Shown here: positions 7,792 through 17,451 of the stretch, piece by piece
How the letters are laid out: each line of letters starts with the position of its first letter
Position numbering within the stretch: position 1 is the stretch's first letter
Assembly: GCF_945836005.1 (NCBI RefSeq)
Contig: NZ_OX241534.1
Span: forward strand, 1,722,275-1,786,274
DNA from: Candidatus Nitrosacidococcus sp. I8
Lineage (GTDB): Bacteria; Pseudomonadota; Gammaproteobacteria; Nitrosococcales; Nitrosococcaceae
Reading direction: 5' to 3'
Length of the DNA stretch: 64,000 nucleotides
Program-made: the position numbers and the translations under genes
The notes under the pieces: model-generated
The model's input: only the letters and a program-made list of their open reading frames with translations
Database searches by the model: none
What the model was told of the DNA's origin: nothing

Positions 7792-9072
7792 ATGGATCAT
7801 ACCAACAATTTATTTCAGCAAGCACAAAAATATATTCCTGGTGGAGTAAATTCCCCAGTACGCGCTTTTAAGGGCGTAGGTGGTGATCCTATTTTTTTCT
7901 CCCATGGTAAAGGTCCCTATTTGTACGATGTAAATGATCGTCCTTATATTGATTATGTTTGCTCATGGGGACCTTTAATTGTAGGTCATGCCCATCCAGA
8001 AGTGATTGGTGCAGTTCAAAGAGCAGCAGAGCAAGGCCTAGGTTTTGGGGCACCTACACCTGTTGAAGTAGAAATGGCAGAAACTCTTTGCCGTTTAGTA
8101 CCTAGCATGGATTTAGTTCGTATGGTGAGCTCAGGCACTGAAGCTACTATGAGTGCTATTCGATTAGCAAGAGGGTTTACCAAGCGGGATAAAATATTAA
8201 AATTTGAAGGTTGTTACCATGGACATGGAGATTCTCTATTAGTTAAAGCAGGTTCCGGAGCATTAACTTTAGGGGTACCTACTTCTGGAGGGATTCCTGC
8301 CATCGTTGCAGAACAAACAATTGTACTTCCTTATAATGATTTAGAAACGGTACAGAAAGCTTTTCGGCAATTTGGGAATGATATTGCAGCGGTTATTGTC
8401 GAGCCTGTAGCAGGGAACATGAACTGTATACTACCAAGTCTTGGTTTTTTAGCAGGCTTAAGGAAAATATGTAATGATTATGATACTGTTCTCGTTTTTG
8501 ACGAGGTTATGACTGGATTTCGAGTAGCATTAGGCGGAGCACAATCTCTCTATAATATTACTCCTGATCTTACTACCTTAGGAAAGGTAGTTGGTGGAGG
8601 ATTACCTGTAGCTGCATTTGGAGGGAAAAAAGAAATTATGGAAATGATCGCACCTTTAGGTCCCGTATATCAGGCGGGAACCCTCTCTGGCAATCCAGTC
8701 GCAATGGCTGCAGGGTTAGCCACATTAAAGTTGATTCAAGTTCCAGATTTTTACAAAAATTTAACTAATCAAACTCAAAAATTAATTCAAGGACTCCTTG
8801 CTCGAGCAGAAGCAGCAGGTATTCATATGACTGCAAATCAAGTAGGTGGTATGTTTGGTTTGTTTTTCACAGAAAAAAAAGAAGTGACAGATTACCATCA
8901 GGCTACCCACTGTAATTCCGAGCGTTTTAAATTTTTCTTTCATGAAATGCTCAAAGAAGGAATTTATTTCGCCCCATCTGCGTTTGAAGCAGGCTTTGTC
9001 TCTAGTACCCACGGAGATAAAGAAATAGAGGCTACCCACCTAGCAGCAGAAAAAGTATTTTCCCGAATTTAA
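7792..9072 (+). CDS. hemL: Glutamate-1-semialdehyde 2,1-aminomutase HemL
   Basis: HemL converts glutamate-1-semialdehyde to 5-aminolevulinate, the C5-pathway precursor of heme. The 426-residue class III aminotransferase shows the family features: [12 protein letters not shown] at the N-terminus, the [15 protein letters not shown] cofactor-phosphate site, [11 protein letters not shown], and the PLP-binding Lys265 in [12 protein letters not shown]. Length and residue numbering match E. coli HemL. It follows the MscS-like gene by 47 bases in the same direction. Confidence 0.97.
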   Translation: MDHTNNLFQQAQKYIPGGVNSPVRAFKGVGGDPIFFSHGKGPYLYDVNDRPYIDYVCSWGPLIVGHAHPEVIGAVQRAAEQGLGFGAPTPVEVEMAETLCRLVPSMDLVRMVSSGTEATMSAIRLARGFTKRDKILKFEGCYHGHGDSLLVKAGSGALTLGVPTSGGIPAIVAEQTIVLPYNDLETVQKAFRQFGNDIAAVIVEPVAGNMNCILPSLGFLAGLRKICNDYDTVLVFDEVMTGFRVALGGAQSLYNITPDLTTLGKVVGGGLPVAAFGGKKEIMEMIAPLGPVYQAGTLSGNPVAMAAGLATLKLIQVPDFYKNLTNQTQKLIQGLLARAEAAGIHMTANQVGGMFGLFFTEKKEVTDYHQATHCNSERFKFFFHEMLKEGIYFAPSAFEAGFVSSTHGDKEIEATHLAAEKVFSRI

Positions 9073-9096
9073 TATTTTTTCTTTTTAATTCTTAAA

Positions 9097-9167
9097 GGAG
9101 ATAGTTTATTAATTTATGCTATCTCCCAACTCTATTTGGTTTATCTCTTGAATTTAATGGAGATAAA
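9097..9167. repeat. Two adjacent hairpins between hemL and uvrD
   Basis: GGAGATAG and CTATCTCC (9097-9126) form an 8-bp stem with a 14-base loop. TTTATCTC and GAGATAAA (9140-9167) form a second 8-bp stem. Both use the same GAGATA core, so alternative pairing between them is possible. Neither is followed by a clear T tract, so terminator function is uncertain. Confidence 0.4.
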
Positions 9168-9196
9168 GCAGCAAAAACCCTACTTATTAGTATTTC

Positions 9197-11365
9197 ATGG
9201 ATGTTTCCATTTCTCTACTACACTCTTTAAATAAGATTCAACAAGAAACTGTAAGTATTGCTCAGGGTCATTGTTTAGTACTTGCTGGTGCAGGCAGCGG
9301 AAAAACTCGAGTACTTACTCATCGAGTAGCATGGCTTGTTAAAAACCAAAACACCTCTCCGTTTAATCTTTTAGTAGTTACTTTTACCAATAAAGCTGCA
9401 GGAGAGATGCAAAAAAGAATAGAATCCCTTTTAGATCAATCTACCAAATCCCTATGGATAGGAACATTCCATAGACTCGCTCATCGTTTTTTGCGTATTC
9501 ACTATCAAGAGGCAAGGCTTCCTAAAGAGTTTCAAATTTTAGATTCTGAGGATCAATTCCGTTTAATTCGCCAAATTTTAAAAAATCACAACTTAACTGA
9601 TGAAACTAAGTGGTCTCCACGAAAAGTACAATGGTTTATTAACCATAATAAGGATAAGGGAGAATATCCTCAGCATATTCTAGATGATGGAAATCCAGAT
9701 ACCCAGAAAATGGTACAGATATATCTAGACTATCAAAGATACTGTGAACGAAATGGCTTAGTAGATTTTGCTGAACTATTATTACGATCCTATAAATTAT
9801 GGCAATACTACCCAGATTTACTTACACACTACCAAACTAGGTTTACTCATATCCTTGTTGATGAATTTCAAGATACTAATGCTATTCAATATGAATGGCT
9901 TCGACTATTAATTGGTCAACAGGGAACACTATTTGCGGTAGGTGATGATGATCAAGCGATTTATGGTTGGCGAGGTGCTCGAGTTGAAAATATCCAACAG
10001 CTTACCCATGATTTTCCTTCTATTCGCACTATTCGCTTAGAGCAAAATTATCGCTCTACCAGTACTATTCTTGCAGCTGCTAATGCTGTGATTTCTTGTA
10101 ATAAAGCAAGGCTAGGTAAAAACTTATGGACGGAGGATGAAAAAGGAATTCCTATTCAGATTTATAAAGGTTCTAATGAGCAAGAAGAAGCAAACTTTTG
10201 CCTTACTCAAATTTTAAGCTGGAAAAAACAGAAAGGCAGTTACGGTGATATAGCACTGCTTTACCGTACTAATGCTCAGTCTCGTATTTTTGAAGATCTT
10301 TTATTCCAGCATAAAATTCCCTATAGGATATATGGCGGATTGCGGTTTTTTGAAAGGTTGGAAATTAAAGATACCCTTGCTTACTTACGTTTTTTGATTC
10401 AAAGAGAGAACGACTCTGCATTTGGACGTATTATTAATATGCCTCCTCGAGGTATTGGTGCCCAAACCCTTTCTCAGATACGGGGATATGCTCAGAATCA
10501 AGCTATTTCTCTATGGCAAGCTACAATAAAACTTTTAGAGCAGAAATCTTTTACACCACGAAGCAATCACGCACTCAATAACTTTTGTCAATTTATTCAA
10601 GATATAGAAACAATATTTCAATCTAGCTCTTTAGCCCAGCTGACTGAATATATTCTTGAGAAAAGCGGTTTAGTTACACATTATGAAAAAGATAAAAGCG
10701 AGCGTGGCCAAGCTCGGCTAGATAATCTTAAAGAACTTATTCAAGCTATTGCCCAATTTCAACCTGAGGATTCAAATTCAGAAAGACTATCTTCATTTCT
10801 TGCCTATACTACCCTTGGAGAGGAGGATCCTAAACAAACACAGCAGACTAATACTTATGTGCAGTTGATGACATTACATGCAGCTAAAGGGCTAGAATTT
10901 CCTTTAGTTTTTATAGTAGGTATGGAAGAAAGTTTATTCCCAAATGCTCAATCTTTTTCTAATTCAAGTAAATTAGAGGAAGAGCGCCGCCTTTGTTATG
11001 TGGGGATGACACGAGCAAGATCTCAGCTCTATCTCACTTACGTAAATTGTCGCCGTCTCTATGGATCAGAAAGTTATCCTAAACCTTCTCGATTTATTTC
11101 TGAAATCCCTGATCAACTTACCCAAGGATTGGGGATGCACCAAGCTACAAACACTATCCAAATTTCTCCATCTACTTATTCTAAAGAAGAATCTCCAAAA
11201 AGTCTGCAATTTAGGAAGGGTCAGCGAGTACATCATCCTAAATTTGGAGAAGGTGTTTTATTAGCTATCATCGGAGAGGGTGAAACTGCAGAGGTAGAAG
11301 TAAAATTTTATTCCTTTGGGATAAAACAGCTAGCATTGATATACGCTAAGCTCCGATCTATTTAA
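9197..11365 (+). CDS. uvrD: DNA helicase II UvrD
   Basis: A 722-residue superfamily 1A 3'-to-5' helicase used in nucleotide excision and mismatch repair. Visible motifs: Walker A GAGSGKT at 31-37, TFTNKAAGEM, Walker B DEFQDT at 222-227, motif III GDDDQAIYGWRGA from 249, and motif VI RRLCYVGMTRAR near residue 600. The C-terminus has the basic QRVHHPKFGEGVLL segment that supports UvrD/PcrA rather than Rep. The length is normal. Confidence 0.93.
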   Translation: MDVSISLLHSLNKIQQETVSIAQGHCLVLAGAGSGKTRVLTHRVAWLVKNQNTSPFNLLVVTFTNKAAGEMQKRIESLLDQSTKSLWIGTFHRLAHRFLRIHYQEARLPKEFQILDSEDQFRLIRQILKNHNLTDETKWSPRKVQWFINHNKDKGEYPQHILDDGNPDTQKMVQIYLDYQRYCERNGLVDFAELLLRSYKLWQYYPDLLTHYQTRFTHILVDEFQDTNAIQYEWLRLLIGQQGTLFAVGDDDQAIYGWRGARVENIQQLTHDFPSIRTIRLEQNYRSTSTILAAANAVISCNKARLGKNLWTEDEKGIPIQIYKGSNEQEEANFCLTQILSWKKQKGSYGDIALLYRTNAQSRIFEDLLFQHKIPYRIYGGLRFFERLEIKDTLAYLRFLIQRENDSAFGRIINMPPRGIGAQTLSQIRGYAQNQAISLWQATIKLLEQKSFTPRSNHALNNFCQFIQDIETIFQSSSLAQLTEYILEKSGLVTHYEKDKSERGQARLDNLKELIQAIAQFQPEDSNSERLSSFLAYTTLGEEDPKQTQQTNTYVQLMTLHAAKGLEFPLVFIVGMEESLFPNAQSFSNSSKLEEERRLCYVGMTRARSQLYLTYVNCRRLYGSESYPKPSRFISEIPDQLTQGLGMHQATNTIQISPSTYSKEESPKSLQFRKGQRVHHPKFGEGVLLAIIGEGETAEVEVKFYSFGIKQLALIYAKLRSI

Positions 11366-11436
11366 TTATTCATAATTTCCCCCTATTTTTCCTTATATGT
11401 AGAGGGCATTAATTAATCAATTAAGAAAAGTAAATA

Positions 11437-11970
11437 ATGCTTTACCGCAGAATCAAGCTTTTCTGTATTTTTTTATTGTTTGCTACTCACTTTCAAATCG
11501 GTTGGAGTAAAATTCTATTAGGCTGGCTTGAATATATAGAATTTCCTGAATTAGGCATTGTAGCTAAAGCAAAAATGGATACGGGTACCTTCCTTTCTTC
11601 TCTTCATAGCATTGATAAAGAGTATTTTCAAAAAAATGGAGAAAAATGGGTGCGGTTTATCTTAGAAATAGAAAATCAACGTGCTAAGAAGAAACACAAA
11701 AAAACTCACCTAATAGTAGAACGACCCATTGAACGATTCACTTCGGTGATAAGCTCTAATGGCATAAGCAATCGTCGTCCAGTAGTGCTGATGACAATAT
11801 GCTTAGGGAATCAATTATATCAGGAGCAATTTACCCTCAATGATCGTAGCCATATGATTTATCCTATTTTAATAGGACGAAAAAGTATTGAGCATATGGG
11901 ATTAATTGATGTAAGCCACATCTATACGATGCAGCAGCCTCAATGCAATTCTAAGAATAATATTAATTAA
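11437..11970 (+). CDS. Retropepsin-like ATP-dependent zinc protease family protein
   Basis: A 177-residue protein with a probable N-terminal signal or anchor (about 6-24) followed by the PF05618-type domain. The key signature is MDTG at 47-50 followed by SSLH, the Asp-Thr-Gly motif shared with retropepsins. The C-terminal GRKSIEHMGLIDVSH segment is also typical. Members are labelled ATP-dependent zinc proteases, but the fold suggests an aspartic peptidase; no substrate can be named. It precedes the exported-module cluster in the same direction, separated by 77 bases. Confidence 0.8.
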   Translation: MLYRRIKLFCIFLLFATHFQIGWSKILLGWLEYIEFPELGIVAKAKMDTGTFLSSLHSIDKEYFQKNGEKWVRFILEIENQRAKKKHKKTHLIVERPIERFTSVISSNGISNRRPVVLMTICLGNQLYQEQFTLNDRSHMIYPILIGRKSIEHMGLIDVSHIYTMQQPQCNSKNNIN

Positions 11971-12047
11971 TAACGATATATTTTTTTATTTGTAGAAGTT
12001 TATAAAAACAATATATACTTAGTTTTCTAAAAAAAGTATCATATTTA

Positions 12048-13013
12048 ATGAGTAAAACCATGATTATCAAAATAAAGTTATATATATTATCGTTATTATC
12101 TTTAATTTTTTTCACTCACTCAGCTTTTGCAATACAATTTTATCCAGAAAATGGTTGGTGGTGGAATCCTCAACAATCTGGAAGTGGTTACAATATTGAA
12201 GTACAAAATGATACCCTGTTTGTTGCTACCTTTGTTTATGACAATCAGGGACAACCTACTTGGTTTTCAGGAAGTGCTAATAATTTAAGCAGCAGTGACA
12301 GCACTGTTATTGTTGCGCTACAAAAATCAGAGGGTGGTGCTTGTTTAGGCTGTACTTATACTGCCCCACAAACTGGAGATGCTGGTATTCCTCTTACCCT
12401 AAGCTTCACTGATGAAGGTCATGGCACGGTAGTGATTAATGGCCAATCTATTCCTATTGAGCGATATGATTTTGCCTATGGAGATGGATTGGCTATCCTC
12501 CAAGGATCGTGGGTTGTCAGTGCTCCCTTTACTTCTAGTACTACAACTGCCAGCGATTTTGGTTATACTGATATCCTTGCTTATACTCAGATGAGCAATG
12601 GCCAAGCATCGGGCCAGGGACTTGCAGGGCAAACTATCGTAGCCCAAGGAAGTAGTAATAATTCTTTTATTAGCCGTACCCAAGCATCTGCACAACAAGA
12701 TTTAGTTGCATCATTCATGTTAGTTGGGTTAAATACTATTTTTGGAACAGCGGCACTGGTCAATTCTAATGCTACTGATCAAGATATTAATACTGCATTA
12801 AATAATGCAGTAACTAATAACGCAATATTTATCGGCTATCGCTCTACTCCTATATTAGGACTACCTAGCAGCAATCAACAACCTACTTCTGTCAAAGCTC
12901 AGTCTATTAACGAATCTGCTAATAGTCCTATAAAGAATTTTCCTAAAGCAGAAAATTTAATAGATTCAATTAAGTTAGGAACTACTGGAATAGAAATTCC
13001 AAACTTTAATTAG
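12048..13013 (+). CDS. Exported WW-P-GYNIE module protein, paralogue 1
   Basis: A 321-residue secreted protein with a signal peptide (about 4-29, ending HSAFA). The first half carries ENGWWWNPQQSGSGYNIEVQ, LFVATFVYDNQGQPTWFSG and GGACLGCTY, then LSFTDEGHGTVVINGQSIPI. The second half repeats features seen in its paralogues: QDLVASFMLVGLNTIFGTA and an IFIGYR end. From memory, such WWNP..SG.G.N segments occur in many proteobacterial exported proteins without known function. The CxxC is not followed by His, so it is not a heme site. Ribosome binding is weak; an in-frame ATG at 12060 is an alternative start. Confidence 0.75.
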   Translation: MSKTMIIKIKLYILSLLSLIFFTHSAFAIQFYPENGWWWNPQQSGSGYNIEVQNDTLFVATFVYDNQGQPTWFSGSANNLSSSDSTVIVALQKSEGGACLGCTYTAPQTGDAGIPLTLSFTDEGHGTVVINGQSIPIERYDFAYGDGLAILQGSWVVSAPFTSSTTTASDFGYTDILAYTQMSNGQASGQGLAGQTIVAQGSSNNSFISRTQASAQQDLVASFMLVGLNTIFGTAALVNSNATDQDINTALNNAVTNNAIFIGYRSTPILGLPSSNQQPTSVKAQSINESANSPIKNFPKAENLIDSIKLGTTGIEIPNFN

Positions 13014-13042
13014 TTATTAATTTTTTTAGTGCATTGCTAATT

Positions 13043-13075
13043 TAGGCTACCCATCTATTTTTGGTGGGTAGCCTA
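13043..13075. terminator. Strong hairpin after paralogue 1
   Basis: TAGGCTACCCA at 13043-13053 pairs perfectly with TGGGTAGCCTA at 13065-13075 across an 11-base loop. It stands 30 bases after the stop codon. No uninterrupted T tract follows, so it may act as a weak terminator or an mRNA 3'-end stabiliser. Confidence 0.5.
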
Positions 13076-13207
13076 GATTGATTTATCCTGTTAAATTATC
13101 CACTTGTTATTAAAAATAGCTAGTTTAGGAGGGCTAGTAAAAGATATTGTTAAATATAAAATCAATATAAACATATAAAACCATTAATACCAAGAAAAAG
13201 AAAGTTT

Positions 13208-14064
13208 ATGAAAATAATCTATAAATTAATATTTAGTGTTTTTTTTTATTCTTTACTAAATATGCTACTGCAGTTTCTCCAGAAAATGGTTGGTGGCGAG
13301 ATTTTGACCAACCAGGAACGGGTTATAATATAGAAACTCAAGATAATACTTTATTTGTAACCATCTTTACCTACGACAGTCAGGGTAATCCTATCTGGTA
13401 TTCTGGATCTGGACCATTATCAGATGATATAACAACCATAAATCTTCTCCAGTCTGTTGGGGGATCTTGCTTTACTTGTGCTTACACGACAGCCACAACA
13501 AGTGATAGTGGTATAGAAATTACCTTTAGTTTTACCGATTCAGGTCATGGTAGTACCACTGTAAATAATCAAACCATCCCTATTGAGCCATTTAATTTTG
13601 GTTATGAAAAAAACGCTTTACGTATTATAGGTAACTGGACTATAAGTGCCCCTTTGATTACTAGATCAAGCGGCATTTACGGATTCTCTAGCGTAGTTTC
13701 ATATATTCCAAGTAGCGATTCAGTAATAGGTAAAAGCATATCTGGGAGTAGCCAATTATTCATTACAAAGGAAAATTCAGACGTATTTATTACAACCCTG
13801 CCAATCTCTAACCAAGAGAATTTAGTAGCTGCTTTTATATTTAATGGCTTAAATGAAATTCAAGGAAAAGCAGTGATACTTGATTCTGGTGCTACAGAGC
13901 AAGAAATGGGTAATGCACTTAATCAAGATGGAACCTTATTAATTGGGTTTCGAAATAATTTAATAATTAACACGCCATCTGATCAAAGCTCTAGTATGTC
14001 ACTCATTACGAATAGTCAGGTAGATACGGCTATTAAAAATATAGATTTTTCAGTAACTCCTTAA
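13208..14064 (+). pseudogene. Exported module protein, paralogue 2, with frame break at a T9 tract
   Basis: The ATG at 13208 opens a signal-peptide-like start (MKIIYKLIFSVFF), but the frame leaves the homologous frame at a run of nine T (about 13239-13247). One extra T would join it to FTKYATAVSPENGWW and the complete module that stays open to the stop at 14064. The main body retains all family features: DFDQPGTGYNIETQ, FTYDSQGNPIWYSG, GGSCFTCAY, FTDSGHG, and the ENLVAAFIFNGLNEIQGKA second half. The rest is intact and well conserved, so this may be a recent inactivation, a phase-variable state, a gene read by slippage, or a sequencing error in the homopolymer. Confidence 0.7.
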
Positions 14065-14076
14065 GGAAATATTGTA

Positions 14077-17000
14077 ATGAAGCGTATATTAATATTTTTT
14101 AGTTTTATTTTTGCTATCAATATATCTCATGCAGCTGCTATTGCTCCAGAGAGTGGTAAGTGGTGGAATCCTCAAAATCCAAATATAAGTTATAGCATTG
14201 AAGCACAAGATAATACCCTATCCATAGTTACTTTTACCTATGATGATCAAGGTAATCCTGAGTGGTACTCAGGCTTTGGTCAAGTTGCAGCAGATAGCTC
14301 AATAGCTATTGATTTATTTAAATCAGAGGGTGGATCTTGTATAGGCTGCTCATATGTCACTCCTACTCAAAGTGATAGTGGTACAGAGATATTGCTAAGT
14401 TTTACTGATTCAGGTCATGGTAACTTATCCATAGATGATCAGCTCATAACTATTGAAAGGTTTAATTTTAGCCAAAAAAGTAGTGAAGAGAGAATTTTAG
14501 GTAATTGGGTAGTTAGTGCACCGTTTGTAGGTCGAGAGGATGGATCTACTGGATATTCCGATATCGTCTCTTTTTCTGAAAATAATGGGGTTATCACTGG
14601 TGAGGGAATATTTAATCAGCTAGGATCTTTATCTCAATTAGATGAAAATGGAACATTTCTTAGTATTGTTCCTATCTCAACAGATAAGAATTTAGCAACT
14701 CTTTTTACTTTAAATGATATAAATACTTTTGTAGGTAAAGCCTCTATTTTAGATCCCAGCTTAACCCAACAAGAGATAATAGATATATTAAATAGCCAAG
14801 GTACACAAACGCTAGGCATTAGAGATAATACAGCAACCGATTTTAGGCTATCAGATATTAGCATAGCTTTTAATAATCTCGAAAATTTAACTTTATTGCC
14901 AGTATCTACAAATCAAAACTCTGTTAGTACACAATTTGGAAGTAGCACGATCCAAAGTGTAAGTACTACACAACCAGCTGATTCAGCAGCTATAAATGCT
15001 GGACTAGCAAATGCATTTAGTCAGTTACAGTTTGCTGCTTCCAATACAGCTGCACTTTTTGGCAGTGCATTAAACACTAGCCCTAATACTCTAGCATTAT
15101 CAGGTAGCCCTAATACTACTCTAGTATGGCATGGCACAGTTCTGACAACTCCTCCAACCTCTACAACTACAGAACCACCTCCACCTCAATCTTCAGCTTC
15201 ACCTCCACCTCAATCTTCAGCTTCACCTCCACCTCAATCTTCAGCTTCACCTCCACCTCAATCTTCGGCATCAACTGCTAGTTGTTCATCTTTTACCGGA
15301 TTTAAATCTACAGGTAGTTTACCTCAGCCATACCTGTGTTCAAATGGATTGGCTACTTTTGGTCAAATCTTTGATAGAGGTGTAGTACCTACAGGTAAGA
15401 CAATTACTACTCAATATGATACTCAGGTAGATATTAAGGCAAGATGGGATGACGGTAGCGTAAAACATGCAGTGATTACAGTAGATGGGCAACAAGGATT
15501 TATTAACTTTAGTATCATTAATCCTCCAGTTAGCCAAACAGCTGCAAATTATAGCGATCCGGGCACTACCCTAACTTTAACGAGCGGTCAAAATTATAGT
15601 AGTCAAGCTATGCCGTTAAAAACAACTTGGTTAAGTGGTCCTTTAGTAGTTGAGGAAATTTTAGAGGATCATAGCGATCCAAATCTTGTGGTACAGTTCC
15701 ATGTACGTCATTATAATAATGGATCTACTCGTACTGAAACAGTAGTTGAGAACTCTAAAGCTTATGCACCTCAGAATACTGTTACTTATACAGCACAGAT
15801 TACATCAGGTAGTGCTACCTTTAATACAGGGCAGCTTACTCACTATAAAGCACAACGTTGGCACCATGCACTTTGGTATAACAATCAAAAGCTAGATAAT
15901 TATGTTGTGCAAGACACACCCTATATGACACAGGTTGGGGTCATTGATAGATATCAAGCTAATATTCAACCCTCGCAGAGTTATTTGAGCAAAATGCGCC
16001 AATCTTGCGCACCTTTAAATAACTGCGAATACCTTGCCCAAATGGGAGATGCAGGCTTAAGTGAAATGATTGGTCCTCTACCGCGTTGGACTACCAGCTA
16101 TGTCACTTATCCACAGGATAAGCGCACTTTCACCTATATGCTGGCCGGTGATGACGGAATGGGAGCTTACGATATTCACTTTAGGGAGAATAATCAAAAC
16201 GGTACCTTAAGTAATACGGCACTTAATTACTATCCCTTAAGCATTGTTGAGCATCCTGGTGTTTCTTTAATCGCATGGATCTACTCTACCCCTCAAGATA
16301 AACTTCCTTGTAATCCAAGCCTTTGCACTGCAGCTGGAGTAGGTTATAAAAATGGAAACAGTAATAGTTGGGATAACTCTCATCAGCCTTCAACCGCTTT
16401 TATTCCTTACATGGTAACTGGCGATTACTACTGGATGGAAGAGTTAGCATTCGTTGTATCTAATAACCTTATATGGGGGCATCCAACTTATCGAGAAGGA
16501 AGTAAAGGTAATATAGATGGTACAATTAGCCAAGTACGAGGTAAAGCATGGACATTTAGAGAAATTGCTCATGGAGCATATTTATTACCTAATGAATCTT
16601 CAACAGCATACCCAACTACAAATGAAATTAACACAATACTAAATTATAATATTAATTTCTTCGTTACCTCTTATGCGAATAAGCAATGTATAACCATACC
16701 AGGTGTAACACAATCACCTGATTGTGCAAATAGTATTGGTCAATTATCAACAAGTACAACTTACCCTGGACCTTATAATAATGTGCCTAATTCATCTATT
16801 TCACCATGGATGCATAGTTACTTTGTTTGGGCAATGCAACATATTTATATGCTAGATCGCAGGGATAGCACAGTGCGTAATATACAACCGCTTGTCCAAT
16901 TTACTGCTCAATTAGAGCTTGGGATGTTTGGTCCTTACAACTCGACTGGTTATTGTTGGATAGTAGCAAGTGCTGATCGAGTCAGTGCCAAAGATGGTAG

Positions 17001-17376
17001 TGATAATTGGTTAGCTACTATTGCGGATATGTTTAATATATCTTTCCCTGATGCTATAGGAAAAACTTGCCCATCTGCGGATATGTCTCAAGCCTTAGGT
17101 AATAATTGGGCTGTCCTGCATGGTGGTCCTGACACACTTGATGCGAGCAAGCCAGCACGAATGTTTGCATCCTATGGAACTGCTGGTGATTATCCAGATT
17201 ATATGCAAATCGGTTTAGCAGCTGCTATTGACAGTGGTTCATCTGAAGCTACAAACTACGGATCAACAGCTTGGGCAAACTACAAATCGGAATACTACAA
17301 TGCACAACGTGAATCTGCTCATAATGATTGGCCTGTTTGGGCAGTAATACCACGTAGTCTTAACGCTAATAAGTAA
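14077..17376 (+). CDS. Large exported fusion: paralogue 3 module, Pro/Ser linker, lyase-like domain
   Basis: A 1099-residue secreted protein. A signal peptide (about 1-19) leads into the shared module (about 20-270: SGKWWNPQNPNISYSIEAQ, GGSCIGCSY, FTDSGHGN). A low-complexity region (about 280-400) ends in four 8-residue PPPQSSAS-type repeats at 368-399. The remaining roughly 700 residues begin with an RGVVPTGKTI ... ARWDDGSVKHAVITV stretch. This resembles the N-terminal RIFT-barrel of PcRGLX/YetA-like exo-polysaccharide lyases. It continues into a helix-rich, Trp/Tyr-rich region (RGKAWTFREIAHGAYLLP, WMHSYFVWAMQHIYMLDRR) that could be an alpha/alpha toroid. The enzyme assignment is inference. 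TAAGGA overlapping the previous stop is the likely ribosome binding site. Confidence 0.8.
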   Translation: MKRILIFFSFIFAINISHAAAIAPESGKWWNPQNPNISYSIEAQDNTLSIVTFTYDDQGNPEWYSGFGQVAADSSIAIDLFKSEGGSCIGCSYVTPTQSDSGTEILLSFTDSGHGNLSIDDQLITIERFNFSQKSSEERILGNWVVSAPFVGREDGSTGYSDIVSFSENNGVITGEGIFNQLGSLSQLDENGTFLSIVPISTDKNLATLFTLNDINTFVGKASILDPSLTQQEIIDILNSQGTQTLGIRDNTATDFRLSDISIAFNNLENLTLLPVSTNQNSVSTQFGSSTIQSVSTTQPADSAAINAGLANAFSQLQFAASNTAALFGSALNTSPNTLALSGSPNTTLVWHGTVLTTPPTSTTTEPPPPQSSASPPPQSSASPPPQSSASPPPQSSASTASCSSFTGFKSTGSLPQPYLCSNGLATFGQIFDRGVVPTGKTITTQYDTQVDIKARWDDGSVKHAVITVDGQQGFINFSIINPPVSQTAANYSDPGTTLTLTSGQNYSSQAMPLKTTWLSGPLVVEEILEDHSDPNLVVQFHVRHYNNGSTRTETVVENSKAYAPQNTVTYTAQITSGSATFNTGQLTHYKAQRWHHALWYNNQKLDNYVVQDTPYMTQVGVIDRYQANIQPSQSYLSKMRQSCAPLNNCEYLAQMGDAGLSEMIGPLPRWTTSYVTYPQDKRTFTYMLAGDDGMGAYDIHFRENNQNGTLSNTALNYYPLSIVEHPGVSLIAWIYSTPQDKLPCNPSLCTAAGVGYKNGNSNSWDNSHQPSTAFIPYMVTGDYYWMEELAFVVSNNLIWGHPTYREGSKGNIDGTISQVRGKAWTFREIAHGAYLLPNESSTAYPTTNEINTILNYNINFFVTSYANKQCITIPGVTQSPDCANSIGQLSTSTTYPGPYNNVPNSSISPWMHSYFVWAMQHIYMLDRRDSTVRNIQPLVQFTAQLELGMFGPYNSTGYCWIVASADRVSAKDGSDNWLATIADMFNISFPDAIGKTCPSADMSQALGNNWAVLHGGPDTLDASKPARMFASYGTAGDYPDYMQIGLAAAIDSGSSEATNYGSTAWANYKSEYYNAQRESAHNDWPVWAVIPRSLNANK
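15178..15273 (+). repeat. 24-bp minisatellite, four units, in the linker of the fusion protein
   Basis: Four tandem 24-bp units start with CCTCCACCTCAATCTTC at 15178, 15202, 15226 and 15250. The first three are identical in the part I compared, and the fourth differs in its last few bases. They encode PPPQSSAS repeats between the module and the C-terminal domain. The unit is a multiple of three, so copy-number change would alter linker length without breaking the frame. Confidence 0.9.
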
Positions 17377-17396
17377 TAAAAACTATCAAATCTTTT

Positions 17397-17429
17397 AAGG
17401 GATTTCTAATATTAGAGATCCCTTTTTTA
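17397..17429 (+). terminator. Rho-independent terminator after the large fusion gene
   Basis: AAGGGATTTCT pairs with AGAGATCCCTT, with one T-G wobble, followed directly by a T-rich tail. It lies about 20 bases after the stop codon. It implies that paralogue 4 starts from its own promoter or depends on read-through. Confidence 0.8.
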
Positions 17430-17451
17430 TTTGAGTTGAAAAGTAATAATA

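Noticed and set aside
9197-11365. Assignment as Rep helicase
   Set aside because: The C-terminal extension with QRVHHPKFGEGVLL fits UvrD/PcrA rather than Rep.
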